Assembly: GCF_008728195.1 (NCBI RefSeq)
Contig: NZ_CP031598.1
Span: 5,270,001-5,334,000, forward strand
Length of the DNA stretch: 64,000 nucleotides
Direction of reading: 5' to 3'
DNA from: Roseovarius indicus
GTDB taxonomy: Bacteria > Pseudomonadota > Alphaproteobacteria > Rhodobacterales > Rhodobacteraceae
Shown: positions 45,590-55,500 of the stretch, one piece after another
How the letters are laid out: every line of letters begins with the position of its first letter
Numbering within the stretch: the first letter of the stretch is position 1
Made by a program: the position numbers and the translations under genes
Notes under the pieces: model-generated
Database searches by the model: none
What the model saw: the letters and a program-made list of their open reading frames with translations, nothing else
Told to the model about the DNA's origin: nothing

Positions 45590-46483
45590 TTACTGCGCGG
45601 CCTTCTCGGCGTGCACCACTTCGTTCAGGTAGCCCCACAGGTCGTCGCGCAGGTCCGGACGCGACAGCGCGAAAGCCACCGTTGCCTGAAGGTACCCGGC
45701 CTTCGACCCGCAGTCGAAGCGCTGGCCCTCGAAACGGAAACCATAGACTTCCTCGCCGTCTTCCCGCGCATCGGCGATCGCGTCGGTCAGCTGAATCTCG
45801 CCCCCCGTGCCGGTGCGCTTCTTGTTGAGCTTGCTCAGAACCTTCGGCGTCAGGATATACCGCCCGATCACCGCAAGGTTCGACGGAGCTTCGCCCGGTG
45901 CCGGTTTCTCGACAAGACCCTTGGTCGAAACGATGCGCCCCATGTCTTCCTTGATGTCGAGCACACCATAGGCACCCGCCTTTTCCTCGGGCACCTCCAT
46001 CGCCGCAACGATGTTGCTTTGCTTTTCCTCGAAGGCCTCGACCATCTGCGCAAGGCATGGCTTGTCGGCGGCGATGATGTCGTCGGGCAGGACCACGGCA
46101 AAGGGCTCATTCCCGATCAGCCGGCGGGCACACCACACGGCATGGCCCAGCCCCAGCGGCTTGGCCTGCCGCATATAGGCGATCTCGCCGCTGTCCATGT
46201 CGGTGCTCTTCAGGATTTCCAGAAGCTCCGTCTTGCCGGCCTTGCGAAGCTGCTGTTCAAGCTGTGGAGCGTTGTCGAAATAATCCTCAAGCGCGCTTTT
46301 CCCGCGAGAGGTCACGAAGATGAATTCCTTGATCCCGGCGGCGCGGGCCTCGTCGATGGCGTATTGCACCAAGGGACGATCGACCAGGGTCATGATCTCT
46401 TTCGGAACGGACTTGGTCGCCGGCAGAAACCGCGTTCCCAGCCCCGCTACCGGAAAGATCGCCTTCGATACCCTATTGCGCAT
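45590..46483 (-). CDS. galU: UTP-glucose-1-phosphate uridylyltransferase
   Basis: A 297-residue nucleotidyltransferase that makes UDP-glucose from UTP and glucose-1-phosphate. The nucleotide-binding loop is AGLGTRFLPATKSVPKEI, near residues 13-30. Others are LGLGHAVWCA and the LPDDII metal site. The ATG at 46483 has a GAGGAAAAG ribosome site; the longer GTG start is less likely. It is followed by galE after 17 bp and preceded by 164 bp to kdsB. Confidence 0.95.
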   Translation of the reverse strand: MRNRVSKAIFPVAGLGTRFLPATKSVPKEIMTLVDRPLVQYAIDEARAAGIKEFIFVTSRGKSALEDYFDNAPQLEQQLRKAGKTELLEILKSTDMDSGEIAYMRQAKPLGLGHAVWCARRLIGNEPFAVVLPDDIIAADKPCLAQMVEAFEEKQSNIVAAMEVPEEKAGAYGVLDIKEDMGRIVSTKGLVEKPAPGEAPSNLAVIGRYILTPKVLSKLNKKRTGTGGEIQLTDAIADAREDGEEVYGFRFEGQRFDCGSKAGYLQATVAFALSRPDLRDDLWGYLNEVVHAEKAAQ

Positions 46484-46647
46484 GGAACTTTTCCTCACTG
46501 TGTTTTCGGGTCGTGTTTACACCAATTCGCAAAGGCACGCACGGGTCCGAAGGAAATTCATCTTTCTGAAACCACCCTTGGGCAAGAATTCTCCCACGGG
46601 TGTCCTCTATCGGTCGTAAATCGGTCAATACCCGCAGGTCGCGAGCC

Positions 46648-47448
46648 TCAGGCAAGGCCCATCGCTTGCATCATGTCCTCTATCCTGTCCACATCTTCGG
46701 GATTGTTCAACTCCCAGAACTGCCGGCCCCGCGCCTCGACCTCGACGCACAGCACCGTGTGCCCGTTCTCCATGAAGCGCAGCTGCTCCAGCCCTTCCAG
46801 CTGTTCCAGCGGCCCGGTCTCGAGCGCCGGATAGGCGCGCAGGGCCTCGGGGCGGTAGGCGTAGACACCGACATGGTGATAAACCGGCGTCGGCTGATCG
46901 TCGGCATAGATCGTGCCCGTGTAGGGCACGACCTCCTTCGAGAAGTAAAGCGCATGGCGGTCACGCGTGAAAACCGCCGTCGTCCCGCCCACGCGCCCCT
47001 GCGCCCGGTCTTCGAGAAAACTGCGATGCGCCTTCCCGTCGCACACCAGCACCGGCGTCGCCACGTCGGCCCCCGCGTCGGCGCGCATACCGGCAATCAG
47101 CTCTTCCACGAACCACGGCGGCGTCAGCGGCGCGTCGCCCTGCAGGTTGACGACGATATCATAACCCCCGCCCAGCGCATCCAGCGCCTCGGCACAGCGC
47201 TCCGTGCCATTCCGGCAGTCCTCCGAGGTCATCACCACCTCGGCGCCGAACCCCTCGGCGACTGCGCGGATGCGGTCGTCATCGGTGGCCACGACCACCC
47301 GGTCGGCCCCCTCGACGGCACAGGCCGCCTGCCAGCTCCGCTCGATCAGCGACCGCGCCTCGCCCGTGGCCCCGGTCAGCTCCACCAACGGCTTTCCGGG
47401 GTAACGGCTCGACGCATAGCGCGCCGGAATGACGATCAGCACACCCAT
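46648..47448 (-). CDS. kdsB: 3-deoxy-manno-octulosonate cytidylyltransferase
   Basis: A 266-residue CMP-Kdo synthetase: activates Kdo with CTP for lipopolysaccharide or Kdo-containing capsule. The N-terminal IPARYASSRYPGKPL motif and the VVATDDDRI and VVNLQGDAPL metal-site motifs are characteristic. It is somewhat longer than E. coli KdsB because of an insertion after the first motif (TGATGEARS). The ATG overlaps the cysQ stop (ATGA). The neighbours link it to surface polysaccharide. A related CMP-acidic-sugar synthetase cannot be excluded. Confidence 0.88.
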   Translation of the reverse strand: MGVLIVIPARYASSRYPGKPLVELTGATGEARSLIERSWQAACAVEGADRVVVATDDDRIRAVAEGFGAEVVMTSEDCRNGTERCAEALDALGGGYDIVVNLQGDAPLTPPWFVEELIAGMRADAGADVATPVLVCDGKAHRSFLEDRAQGRVGGTTAVFTRDRHALYFSKEVVPYTGTIYADDQPTPVYHHVGVYAYRPEALRAYPALETGPLEQLEGLEQLRFMENGHTVLCVEVEARGRQFWELNNPEDVDRIEDMMQAMGLA

Positions 47449-48290
47449 CAGGCGGGCTTCAGCTCCACGCCGGGCGCATAGGCGATGAAGAACGGGTTGG
47501 CATAGCCATCCTTGCCATAAGTCAGCGGGCTGTGGTCGTCGAACCGCACCACCTTGCCGCCCGCGCCCTGCAGAACGGCATGGCCGGCGGCGGTGTCCCA
47601 TTCCATCGTGCGGCCCACGCGCGGGTAAAGATCGGCCTCGCCCGTCGCCACCAGGCAGAACTTGAGCGACGACCCAGCGCTCTTGGAATCCTTCACCGCG
47701 TACTTGTTGATGTAATCGTCCGTCGCCTGGTCGCGGTGCGATTTGCTCGCGACAACTATTAGAGCTTCGTTATCAGATTTTCTTACGGTGATCGGACATT
47801 TCTGTCCTTCATCTTCAACTGTGTGCTTATCTCTACCGATAAAGATTTCTTCTTCTACAGCCTGCCCTTCAGGAAGATTATAGAAAAGTCTGCCTTTGGC
47901 CGGGGCATACACCACGCCGCGGGTCGGCACGCCATCCTCGACAAAGGCGATGTTCACGGTGAAATCGCCGCGCCGGTGAACGAATTCCTTGGTGCCGTCC
48001 AGCGGATCGACGATCAGGAACGTGTCGGCCTTTTCGCTGTGCGAGGCGGCCTGTTCCTCGGTCACCAGAACCACGTCCGGAAACGCATCCCGCAGCCCTG
48101 CCGAGATCAGCGCATCCGCCGCCTCGTCGGCCTCGGTGACCGGGCTGTCATCAGATTTCACCTTCACGTCGAAATCGTCGGAATTGTAGATTTCCATGAT
48201 CTTTTCGCCCGCCTCAAGCGCTAGGCGGCGGGCGACGGGCACGAAGTCGGAATAATTCAATGGGCTGCTCCGAATAGAGTGGGTGGCCAT
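47448..48290 (-). CDS. cysQ: 3'(2'),5'-bisphosphate nucleotidase
   Basis: A 280-residue Mg-dependent, Li-sensitive phosphatase of the inositol monophosphatase superfamily. The metal motif DPLDGTKEF (about 94-102) and the second motif WDTAAGHAVL (about 234-243) are diagnostic. It hydrolyses 3'-phosphoadenosine-5'-phosphate, the product of PAPS-dependent sulfotransferases and of sulfate reduction. A stretch from about 47761 to 47880 has only 49 G/C in 120 bases, with codon use unlike its flanks, encoding QAVEEEIFIGRDKH to KSDNEALIVV. It is coupled to kdsB, and the sulfotransferase gene lies in the same region. Confidence 0.92.
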   Translation of the reverse strand: MATHSIRSSPLNYSDFVPVARRLALEAGEKIMEIYNSDDFDVKVKSDDSPVTEADEAADALISAGLRDAFPDVVLVTEEQAASHSEKADTFLIVDPLDGTKEFVHRRGDFTVNIAFVEDGVPTRGVVYAPAKGRLFYNLPEGQAVEEEIFIGRDKHTVEDEGQKCPITVRKSDNEALIVVASKSHRDQATDDYINKYAVKDSKSAGSSLKFCLVATGEADLYPRVGRTMEWDTAAGHAVLQGAGGKVVRFDDHSPLTYGKDGYANPFFIAYAPGVELKPA

Positions 48291-48396
48291 ATCACGGCCT
48301 TGTTGTCAGATCGGTCGCCGCCCCTTATGATACGATCATAACGGGTCGGCAAGAAATCCGTGCGATATTTCGAGCAGTTCAAAGGCGGCAGGACAA

Positions 48397-49218
48397 ATGT
48401 TTCAGCAGACCAGACCGCGATCGTTCATTCAGTCCGCTTTCGTCATCTGCGAACTGATCTACCACGCCACCGTGCGCAAGGTGCGCAGCAGCCATAACAA
48501 CGCCTTCCTCGCGCTTGCGATGAACATGCTTCAGGCGGTCGTGCTGGTGGCGGCGTTCTACGTGATGTTCACCATTCTGGGCCTGCGCGGCGCCAAGCTG
48601 CGCGGCGATTTCCTGCTTTACGTGATGTCGGGCATTTTCCTCTACATCACCCACGTGAAATCGGTCGGCGCGGTCGCCGGGTCGGAGAACTCGGCCTCCC
48701 CGATGATGCAGCACGCCCCGATGAACACCATCATCTCCATCGTGGCGGGCGCGCTCAGCACGCTTTACATCCAGGCGCTGTCGCTGCTGACGATCCTCTT
48801 CGTCTACCACGTGGCCTTCAAGCCCTTCGACGTGAACGAGCCGGTCCTGGCCTTCTCGATGTTCCTTCTGGCATGGTTCACCGGCTGCGCGGTGGGGCTG
48901 GTTCTGCTGGCCGTCAAGCCGTGGTTCCCGACCTTCGTGCAGGTCTTCACACAGGTCTATCAACGGGCCAACATGATCGCCTCGGGCAAGATGTTCGTCG
49001 CCAACGCCCTGCCGCCGACCATGCTGATGCTCTTCGACTGGAACCCGCTCTTCCACTGCATCGATCAGGCCCGGGGCTTCGTGTTCATCAACTATTTCCC
49101 GCGAAACTCCAGCGTGGAATACCCGATCATCGTCGCGCTGGTGCTGGTGATGATCGGCCTGATGGGCGAATTCTACACCCGTCAGCACGTATCAAGCAGC
49201 TGGGGCGCACGGCGGTGA
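48397..49218 (+). CDS. Second KpsM-like polysaccharide ABC transporter permease
   Basis: A 273-residue ABC-2 permease, matching the KpsM-like protein at 30921 in length and overall topology but distinct in sequence. Helices are near 43-62, 72-88, 109-135, 147-167, 200-215 and 240-260. No ATPase or KpsE partner is encoded next to it. Its stop overlaps the start of the SH3 protein by one base (TGATG). The upstream gap holds no strong promoter that I can identify. It may pair with the KpsT-like ATPase from 33369 or a partner elsewhere, or export a second glycan. Confidence 0.82.
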   Translation: MFQQTRPRSFIQSAFVICELIYHATVRKVRSSHNNAFLALAMNMLQAVVLVAAFYVMFTILGLRGAKLRGDFLLYVMSGIFLYITHVKSVGAVAGSENSASPMMQHAPMNTIISIVAGALSTLYIQALSLLTILFVYHVAFKPFDVNEPVLAFSMFLLAWFTGCAVGLVLLAVKPWFPTFVQVFTQVYQRANMIASGKMFVANALPPTMLMLFDWNPLFHCIDQARGFVFINYFPRNSSVEYPIIVALVLVMIGLMGEFYTRQHVSSSWGARR

Positions 49219-49820
49219 TGCGCGCCGCCCTGCTCTGCCTCCTGCTTCTGATCCCGGCCATCGCCCCGGCCCAGGGCCTGCCGGCCCTCTACGACGTGAC
49301 GGACGTGGCCGACAACGACACGCTCAATCTCCGCTCCGGCCCGTCGACCAACTTCGCCATCGTCGACAAGCTGCCGCCTGATGCCACGGGCCTCGAAGTG
49401 GTCGATACCGACAGATCCGGGGAATGGGGCCTGATCAACGTGGGCGAGCAATCCGGCTGGGTCGCGCTGCGCTACATGGTCCGTCAGCCCGGTCAGCCCG
49501 AGACGGGCCTCGCCCCCAACCTCGCCTGCTCCGGGACAGAGCCGTTCTGGTCCTTCTCCCTCGCCGACAACACGGCCGAGATGAAACGGCCGGAAACCAC
49601 CATTCCCTTCACCGACGTCCTGATCGTGCCATCCGAAAACCGGACCGACCGGCATGCGCTTTTCGCCGACGGGGGCGATACGGTCGTCACCGCCATGATC
49701 GGCCGCAACCAGTGCTCCGACGGCATGTCAGACCGCGCCTATGGCCTCGGCATCGACCTGCTCGTCACCGACAAGACGGCGCTCAAGGTCTATTCCGGCT
49801 GCTGCTCCATCGCCCGCTAG
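49218..49820 (+). CDS. Secreted bacterial SH3-domain protein
   Basis: A 200-residue protein. The signal peptide is MRAALLCLLLLIPAIAPAQG. A bacterial SH3 (SH3b) domain follows at about 24-92, with NLRSGPSTNFAIVDKLPPD and WGLINVGEQSGWVALRYM. The remainder contains ACSGTEPFWSFSLADNTAEM and three more cysteines near the C-terminus, a lipoprotein-like beta domain often fused to SH3b in alphaproteobacteria. Probably binds peptidoglycan in the periplasm. It is translationally coupled to the permease upstream. Function unknown. Confidence 0.78.
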   Translation: MRAALLCLLLLIPAIAPAQGLPALYDVTDVADNDTLNLRSGPSTNFAIVDKLPPDATGLEVVDTDRSGEWGLINVGEQSGWVALRYMVRQPGQPETGLAPNLACSGTEPFWSFSLADNTAEMKRPETTIPFTDVLIVPSENRTDRHALFADGGDTVVTAMIGRNQCSDGMSDRAYGLGIDLLVTDKTALKVYSGCCSIAR

Positions 49821-49831
49821 GCTTGGGACGA

Positions 49832-49851
49832 CGGCCCGCCGTGACGGGCCG
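49832..49851. terminator. Hairpin between convergent SH3 and lectin-like genes
   Basis: CGGCCCG-CCGTGA-CGGGCCG is a 7-bp stem in the 42-bp gap between two convergent stops. It could act for both strands; no T run flanks it. Confidence 0.45.
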
Positions 49852-49862
49852 CCGCCATGGCA

Positions 49863-51362
49863 TCAGTTGCCCACGCAGGTGTTGCAGCCACAGACCGAGG
49901 CCGTCCCCTGCACCAGCGTATTCCAGTTGCCGTTCCAGTTCCCCGTCCCACAAACCTGCGGGCAGACCGTCTCGGCCTGCGACTGGCCGGAAATCGGGCC
50001 GGCCTTCACATCGCACCGGTTCATCAGCCCGGGCGACGCACCGGCGCTTTTCGTCAACAGGTGAGAGGCCTTGGCAGTGTTCTGCGGCGTCGCGCTCCCG
50101 TGACAGCTGAAACACCCGGTATCGAAAAAACTCGAAGAGTTCGAATGCGGCTGCGAAAAGCTCTCCATCGAGGCGTTCGCCAGCCCGTGCGAACCTGCCA
50201 TCACCGAGTCGAACGGGTCGGTCGAGCTCATGTTGAAGCGCGACATGTCGGTCCAGACAGCCCCGCCGAGGTAGTAGTTCTGCAGCACCTGCAAGTCACT
50301 CGACCCTTGCGTGGCGATCAGGCCGCCAGACCCGGCCAGCAAGGTGTTGAGATACTCGATATTGGCGATATTCGTCGCCGCCCCGCTCTGGTCCGTCGGG
50401 GTGCCAAGATACTCCACAAGGCAGATATCGTTCGCCGTGCCCTGGATGATCGTGTTGCCCTCTGAATCGTACTGCGCCGCGGGCTGGTCGTCATTCGACG
50501 GGTTCCAGCTGCATTCCGACGAACAGGCACTCAAAAGATCGGTGCCATCGGTATAGTTCTGCGCCACACAGGCGTTGCAGCTCTGCCCGACAAGGTTCCA
50601 GCCATCGGCAGGCTGCGGGCGGGTAAAGCCCTGGCCCTGGTTGACAGTGCAGTTGGGCGAGTTGTTCACATGCTCGAACGTGGCCCAGACGAACTCGGGG
50701 TGAATCGCGGTATTCACCACGATATGAAACCCGATCAGCCCGAGAAGCGTATCGCCTTCCCCTTCCAGGGAGACGGTCTGGGTATAGTAACTGCCCGCAT
50801 CCGCCCCATCGGGAAGCACCTGCCACGCCGTCTTCAGCTCGACCACCTGGTTCTTGCCGGTGGGAAAGTTAGGGTTGTCGGCACCTGCATCGGGAAACTG
50901 CCCATCGGCCAGGATCCCGCATTCGTTCACCGAAAAGGTCCGGTTGTAGAAAACGATATTGCCGTTCTTGTCATAAAGCGCATTGCCGCTTGCCTGGTCG
51001 GGGATATCCGGCTGCTTCGGCAGGCTGGCGATAAACCCCCGCTCCGCATCCACCGTGGTTCCGGCCTGAACCGACGTGCAGGTATCGAGGTCGACCACCG
51101 GATGCACCGCGCGGTTCTCGAAATTGCGCATGTCACCGCTGGGCGCCGGGTTCATCAGGTAGGTGAACCACCGCCACGAATAGATATGGAAATCGCAGTT
51201 ATTGGCACTCGCGCCGTTGGGCACCTCGGCCAGCGTCGTCGGGTCGGGCGAAAGCCAGTCCGACGGGGTGATCGCGCTCACATCGCAATTGTTCTGGGCG
51301 GCAGCTGGGTCAGAGAACAGCCCCGCCAGGCCGAAGGCCAGGCCGGCAAGCAAAAGTCTCAT
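49863..51362 (-). CDS. Secreted haem-motif protein with C-terminal MVL-type lectin repeat
   Basis: A 499-residue secreted protein with a signal peptide ([16 protein letters not shown] to AAAQ). The mature part contains about 20 cysteines. A single CFSCH motif at 417-421 matches c-type haem attachment. The last 45 residues (about 453-496) contain [18 protein letters not shown], then WNGNWNT and GTASVCGC. This matches the repeat of the Microcystis viridis mannan-binding lectin, AGP-x-W-x-(S/N)-x-x-EA...GQW-x-T...G-x-MSV. The central part (about 50-400) has no fold I recognise. The ATG at 51362 gives a proper signal peptide; the frame is open further upstream. Function is unknown; binding of a glycan and redox activity are inferences. 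Confidence 0.72.
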   Translation of the reverse strand: MRLLLAGLAFGLAGLFSDPAAAQNNCDVSAITPSDWLSPDPTTLAEVPNGASANNCDFHIYSWRWFTYLMNPAPSGDMRNFENRAVHPVVDLDTCTSVQAGTTVDAERGFIASLPKQPDIPDQASGNALYDKNGNIVFYNRTFSVNECGILADGQFPDAGADNPNFPTGKNQVVELKTAWQVLPDGADAGSYYTQTVSLEGEGDTLLGLIGFHIVVNTAIHPEFVWATFEHVNNSPNCTVNQGQGFTRPQPADGWNLVGQSCNACVAQNYTDGTDLLSACSSECSWNPSNDDQPAAQYDSEGNTIIQGTANDICLVEYLGTPTDQSGAATNIANIEYLNTLLAGSGGLIATQGSSDLQVLQNYYLGGAVWTDMSRFNMSSTDPFDSVMAGSHGLANASMESFSQPHSNSSSFFDTGCFSCHGSATPQNTAKASHLLTKSAGASPGLMNRCDVKAGPISGQSQAETVCPQVCGTGNWNGNWNTLVQGTASVCGCNTCVGN

Positions 51363-51493
51363 GGTGGTATTCCTCGCTAATGAAGGTTCGAATTGAAACG
51401 AACTCGCAAAGCCCCACCACAACTTTAACAAGAACTACCGTCGCAGAATTGACGTTACGTAACAAGAACTTTCGCTGTCGGTCGAGGTTTTCC

Positions 51494-52099
51494 CTAATCC
51501 ACGACCCGCAGCGTCAGGTTGATCCGCCCGCCCTTCGGCAACAGCGTCGACGTGCCAAATCGGATCTTGTCGAGCCCATGATAGAGCAGCCTCGCCTCGC
51601 CCCCCATCACCACCACGTCACCCGACCGCAGCCACACCGATTGCGTCTTGCCGCCCCGCGTGGCGTTACCGATCCGGAACATCCCCTCGTCGCCCAGCGA
51701 CACCGACAGCACCGGCCAGCCGAAATCGGCCTCGTCGCGGTCCTGGTGCATCCCCATCCGGGCCTCTTCGCCATAATAGTTCACAAGGCAGCAATCCGGC
51801 ATCCGCTCCGTGCTCACCAGTGTGCGCCAGATCGCCAGAACGCTCTCCGGTATCGCGGGCCAGTCCTGCCCGTCGGGGTGCTGCCGCTCATACCGATACC
51901 CTTTCCGATCCGAATACCACCCGTATTTCCCAGCCGACGTCATCTTCACCCGCATCGGTTTGCCATAGGGTGTCATCGGCGAGAACAGCGGCGCAATTTC
52001 GGCCACGCCGCGGATATCGTCCACCACCTGCCCCTGCGCCTCGCGGTCGAGGAATCCCTCGTACACGTCTACGCCCCTGATCGTCTGTGTCGGTTGCAT
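51494..52099 (-). CDS. alkB: Alpha-ketoglutarate-dependent DNA dioxygenase AlkB
   Basis: A 201-residue non-haem iron dioxygenase that removes alkyl damage (1-methyladenine, 3-methylcytosine) from DNA. The iron ligands appear as HQDRDE (HxD) and a later histidine in LLYHGLDKI. The 2-oxoglutarate arginines are in [25 protein letters not shown] matches the E. coli NxYxxGxxMxxHxD pattern. It lies between the lectin-like gene and dnaK, divergent from dnaK. Confidence 0.92.
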   Translation of the reverse strand: MQPTQTIRGVDVYEGFLDREAQGQVVDDIRGVAEIAPLFSPMTPYGKPMRVKMTSAGKYGWYSDRKGYRYERQHPDGQDWPAIPESVLAIWRTLVSTERMPDCCLVNYYGEEARMGMHQDRDEADFGWPVLSVSLGDEGMFRIGNATRGGKTQSVWLRSGDVVVMGGEARLLYHGLDKIRFGTSTLLPKGGRINLTLRVVD

Positions 52100-52174
52100 C
52101 GCGCCCTCCGGTCCGAATCCGCGTCCTTCCTACCGCACTTGTTCCAATTTTGCAGGTTACGCCGCGCAGCGGCG

Positions 52175-52204
52175 CTTGCAGGGCGCAAACGGCCTGCCTA
52201 TATA
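52175..52204 (+). promoter_or_regulatory. dnaK: RpoH (heat-shock) promoter of dnaK
   Basis: CTTG (52175-52178) and CCTATATA (52197-52204) are separated by 18 bp, matching the alphaproteobacterial sigma-32 pattern CTTG-N17/18-CYTATNT. The dnaK ATG is about 105 bp beyond the expected start site. Heat-shock control of dnaK by RpoH is well established in the group. Confidence 0.75.
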
Positions 52205-52315
52205 CGCCGAGAAGCGCAGGACGGGCCTCGCCCGGTCTGCCAGAGTATCGGGGCCGGATGCCATAAAGGGTCCGGTCATCGTGGAAATCGCCTTAAGAAG
52301 AAGGGATCGAAAAAC

Positions 52316-54232
52316 ATGTCCAAAGTGATTGGTATTGACCTCGGCACCACCAACAGCTGCGTCGCCCTCATGGATGGCAGCCAGGCTCGCGTGATCGAGA
52401 ACTCCGAAGGGGCACGGACAACCCCCTCCATCGTCGCGTTCACCGAAGACGAACGCCTCGTCGGCCAGCCGGCCAAGCGCCAGGCGGTCACCAACCCCGA
52501 AAACACCATCTTCGGCGTCAAGCGCCTCATCGGCCGCCGGGTCGACGACTCGGACCTCGCCAAGGACAAGAAGAACATGCCGTTCTCCGTCGTCGATGGT
52601 GGCAACGGCGACGCATGGGTCTCTGTCCGCAACGAGAAGTATTCGCCGTCGCAAATCTCCGCCTTCATCCTCGGGAAGATGAAGGAAACCGCCGAAAGCT
52701 ATCTCGGCGAAGAGGTGACGCAGGCCGTCATCACCGTTCCCGCCTATTTCAACGACGCACAGCGCCAGGCCACGAAAGATGCCGGCAAGATCGCCGGCCT
52801 CGAAGTGCTGCGGATCATCAACGAACCGACCGCCGCCGCGCTGGCCTATGGCCTCGACAAGCAAGAGACGCACACCATCGCCGTCTATGACCTTGGCGGC
52901 GGTACGTTCGACGTCACCATCCTCGAAATCGACGACGGCCTCTTCGAAGTCAAATCCACCAACGGCGACACGTTCCTCGGCGGTGAAGACTTCGACATGC
53001 GCATCGTCAACTACCTCGCCGACGAGTTCAAAAAGGAACACGGCGTCGACCTCACGCAGGACAAGATGGCGCTGCAGCGTCTGAAGGAAGCAGCCGAGAA
53101 AGCCAAGATCGAGCTGTCCTCCTCCTCGCAGACCGAGATCAACCAGCCGTTCATCTCGATGAGCTCGAGCGGCCAGCCGCTGCACATGGTCATCAAGCTG
53201 ACCCGCGCCAAGCTGGAAAGCCTCGTGGGCGACCTGATCCAGGCCTCGCTGAAACCGTGCAAGGCCGCGCTGAAAGACGCCGGTCTCTCGGCCAACGAGA
53301 TTGACGAGATCGTTCTGGTCGGCGGTATGACCCGCATGCCCCGCGTGGTCGAGGAAGTGACCAAGTTCTTCGGGAAAGAGCCCCACAAGGGTGTGAACCC
53401 CGACGAGGTCGTCGCCATGGGTGCCGCCATTCAGGCCGGCGTGCTTCAGGGTGACGTGAAAGACGTGGTCCTGCTCGACGTGACCCCGCTGTCGCTGGGT
53501 ATCGAAACGCTGGGCGGTGTCTTCACCCGCCTGATCGACCGCAACACCACGATCCCGACCAACAAGTCTCAGATCTTCTCGACCGCCGAAGACAACCAGT
53601 CGGCCGTGACGATCCGGGTCTTCCAGGGCGAGCGTGAAATGGCCGCAGACAACAAGCTGCTCGGCCAGTTCAACCTCGAAGACATCCCGCCGGCCCCGCG
53701 CGGCATGCCCCAGATCGAGGTGACCTTCGACATCGACGCCAACGGCATCGTCTCCGTCGGCGCCAAGGACAAGGGCACCAACAAGGAGCAGAAGATCACG
53801 ATCCAGGCGTCGGGCGGTCTTTCCGAGGAAGACATCAACAACATGGTCAAGGACGCCGAGGAAAACGCCGAAGCCGACAAGGCCCGCAGAGAGATGGTCG
53901 AGGCCCGCAACCAGGCCGAAAGCCTCATCCACTCGACCGAGAAGTCGATGGAAGAGCACGGCGACAAGGTCGATCCGTCCACCATCGAGGCGATCGAACT
54001 GGCCGTCGCGGCCCTGAAAGACGAGCTCGAGAAAGACGATGCCACCGCCGAAAAGATCAAGGCCGGCATCCAGAACGTCACCGAGGCCGCGATGAAGCTC
54101 GGCGAGGCCATCTACAAGGCCAGCCAGGAAGAGTCGGATGACGAGCCCGCCGCGGCCGACCGCAGCGGTTCGGACGACGACGATATCGTCGATGCCGACT
54201 TCGAGGATCTCGACGACAACAAGCGCTCGTGA
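52316..54232 (+). CDS. dnaK: Chaperone protein DnaK
   Basis: A 638-residue Hsp70 of standard length. The start [17 protein letters not shown] is diagnostic. The ATPase domain covers about 1-385, then the hydrophobic linker ([21 protein letters not shown]), the substrate-binding beta domain and a helical lid ending in acidic residues ([16 protein letters not shown]). It folds and disaggregates client proteins with DnaJ and GrpE. It is followed by dnaJ after 65 bp with a hairpin, and preceded by an RpoH promoter. Confidence 0.98.
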   Translation: MSKVIGIDLGTTNSCVALMDGSQARVIENSEGARTTPSIVAFTEDERLVGQPAKRQAVTNPENTIFGVKRLIGRRVDDSDLAKDKKNMPFSVVDGGNGDAWVSVRNEKYSPSQISAFILGKMKETAESYLGEEVTQAVITVPAYFNDAQRQATKDAGKIAGLEVLRIINEPTAAALAYGLDKQETHTIAVYDLGGGTFDVTILEIDDGLFEVKSTNGDTFLGGEDFDMRIVNYLADEFKKEHGVDLTQDKMALQRLKEAAEKAKIELSSSSQTEINQPFISMSSSGQPLHMVIKLTRAKLESLVGDLIQASLKPCKAALKDAGLSANEIDEIVLVGGMTRMPRVVEEVTKFFGKEPHKGVNPDEVVAMGAAIQAGVLQGDVKDVVLLDVTPLSLGIETLGGVFTRLIDRNTTIPTNKSQIFSTAEDNQSAVTIRVFQGEREMAADNKLLGQFNLEDIPPAPRGMPQIEVTFDIDANGIVSVGAKDKGTNKEQKITIQASGGLSEEDINNMVKDAEENAEADKARREMVEARNQAESLIHSTEKSMEEHGDKVDPSTIEAIELAVAALKDELEKDDATAEKIKAGIQNVTEAAMKLGEAIYKASQEESDDEPAAADRSGSDDDDIVDADFEDLDDNKRS

Positions 54233-54249
54233 GCCGAGCGACGGTTGAC

Positions 54250-54275
54250 CGGGGGCCTGCACAGGGCCCCCGTTT
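54250..54275 (+). terminator. Intergenic terminator/attenuator between dnaK and dnaJ
   Basis: CGGGGGCC-tgcacag-GGCCCCCG followed by TTT in the dnaK-dnaJ gap. It would make dnaK transcripts more abundant than dnaK-dnaJ transcripts. Confidence 0.6.
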
Positions 54276-54297
54276 GACCTTTTGAAGGAGATCCGAG

Positions 54298-55449
54298 ATG
54301 TCCAAACGCGACTATTACGAAGTACTTGGGCTCTCAAAGGGCGCGTCGGCAGAAGAGATCAAGAAAGCCTACCGCACCAAGGCCAAGGAACTTCACCCCG
54401 ACCGAAACAAGGACAACCCCAACTCCGAGAAGGCATTCAAGGAGGCGGGCGAAGCCTATGACGTCCTGAAAGACCCCGAGAAGAAGGCGGCCTACGACCG
54501 CTTCGGCCACGCCGCGTTCGATGGCGGCATGGGCGGCGGCGGGCGTCCCGGCGGCATGGGCGGCGCCGGCCAGGGCGATTTCGCCTCGGCCTTTTCCGAC
54601 GTGTTCGACGACCTGTTCGGCGACTTCATGGGCGGCCAGCGCGGCGGCGGGCGACAGCGCGCCTCGCGCGGCTCCGACCTGCGCTACAACCTGCGCGTCA
54701 CGCTCGAGGAAGCCTATACCGGCCTGCAAAAGACCATCAACGTGCCCAGCTCGGTCACCTGCGATGCCTGCGATGGCTCCGGGGCCGAAGGCGGCGCCGA
54801 ACCCACAAGCTGTCCGACCTGCTCGGGCATGGGCAAGGTCCGCGCGCAACAGGGCTTCTTCACGGTCGAACGCACCTGCCCGACCTGTTCGGGCCTGGGC
54901 CAGATCATCAAAAACCCCTGCAAGTCCTGCCACGGCCACGGCCGGGTGGAACGCGACCGTTCGCTCAGCGTGAACATCCCCGCAGGCGTCGAAACCGGCA
55001 CCCGCATCCGCCTTGCCGGCGAAGGCGAGGCCGGCATGCGCGGCGGCCCGGCGGGCGACCTCTATATCTTCATCGAGGTCTCCCCGCACGAGCTGTTCCA
55101 GCGCGAGGACAAGAACCTCTTCTGCCGCGTGCCGGTCTCGGTCAGCACCGCCGCCCTTGGCGGCGATATCGAGGTACCCACCATCGACGGCGGGCGCAGC
55201 CGGGTGAAGATCCCCGAAGGCTCGCAGACCGGCCGGCAGATGCGCCTGCGCAACAAGGGCATGCCCTCGCTTCGCGGCGGCGCCCATGGCGACATGTTCA
55301 TCGAACTGGCGGTCGAAACGCCGGTGAACCTGACCTCGCGCCAGAAGGAAATCCTGCGCGAATTCGCCGGTCTCAGCGAAGACAACAACCCCGAGAGCAA
55401 GAGCTTCTTCTCCTCGGTGAAAAGCTTCTGGGACTCGATGAAAAGCTGA
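54298..55449 (+). CDS. dnaJ: Chaperone protein DnaJ
   Basis: A 383-residue class I Hsp40. The J-domain spans residues 1-70 with the HPD tripeptide in [11 protein letters not shown] Gly/Phe-rich linker follows (about 76-115). The zinc-finger domain has four CxxCxGxG-type motifs ([32 protein letters not shown]). The C-terminal substrate-binding domain is complete. It stimulates DnaK ATPase activity. The ATG has a perfect AAGGAG site. Confidence 0.97.
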   Translation: MSKRDYYEVLGLSKGASAEEIKKAYRTKAKELHPDRNKDNPNSEKAFKEAGEAYDVLKDPEKKAAYDRFGHAAFDGGMGGGGRPGGMGGAGQGDFASAFSDVFDDLFGDFMGGQRGGGRQRASRGSDLRYNLRVTLEEAYTGLQKTINVPSSVTCDACDGSGAEGGAEPTSCPTCSGMGKVRAQQGFFTVERTCPTCSGLGQIIKNPCKSCHGHGRVERDRSLSVNIPAGVETGTRIRLAGEGEAGMRGGPAGDLYIFIEVSPHELFQREDKNLFCRVPVSVSTAALGGDIEVPTIDGGRSRVKIPEGSQTGRQMRLRNKGMPSLRGGAHGDMFIELAVETPVNLTSRQKEILREFAGLSEDNNPESKSFFSSVKSFWDSMKS

Positions 55450-55455
55450 TGATTG

Positions 55456-55488
55456 ATCCCGGCGCGCCCTCTGACGGCGCGCCGGGAT
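55456..55488. terminator. Strong 13-bp hairpin after dnaJ
   Basis: ATCCCGGCGCGCC-ctctgac-GGCGCGCCGGGAT is a perfect 13-bp stem between the convergent dnaJ and DUF305 genes. It probably terminates both. Confidence 0.65.
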
Positions 55489-55500
55489 ACGCCTCACGGC

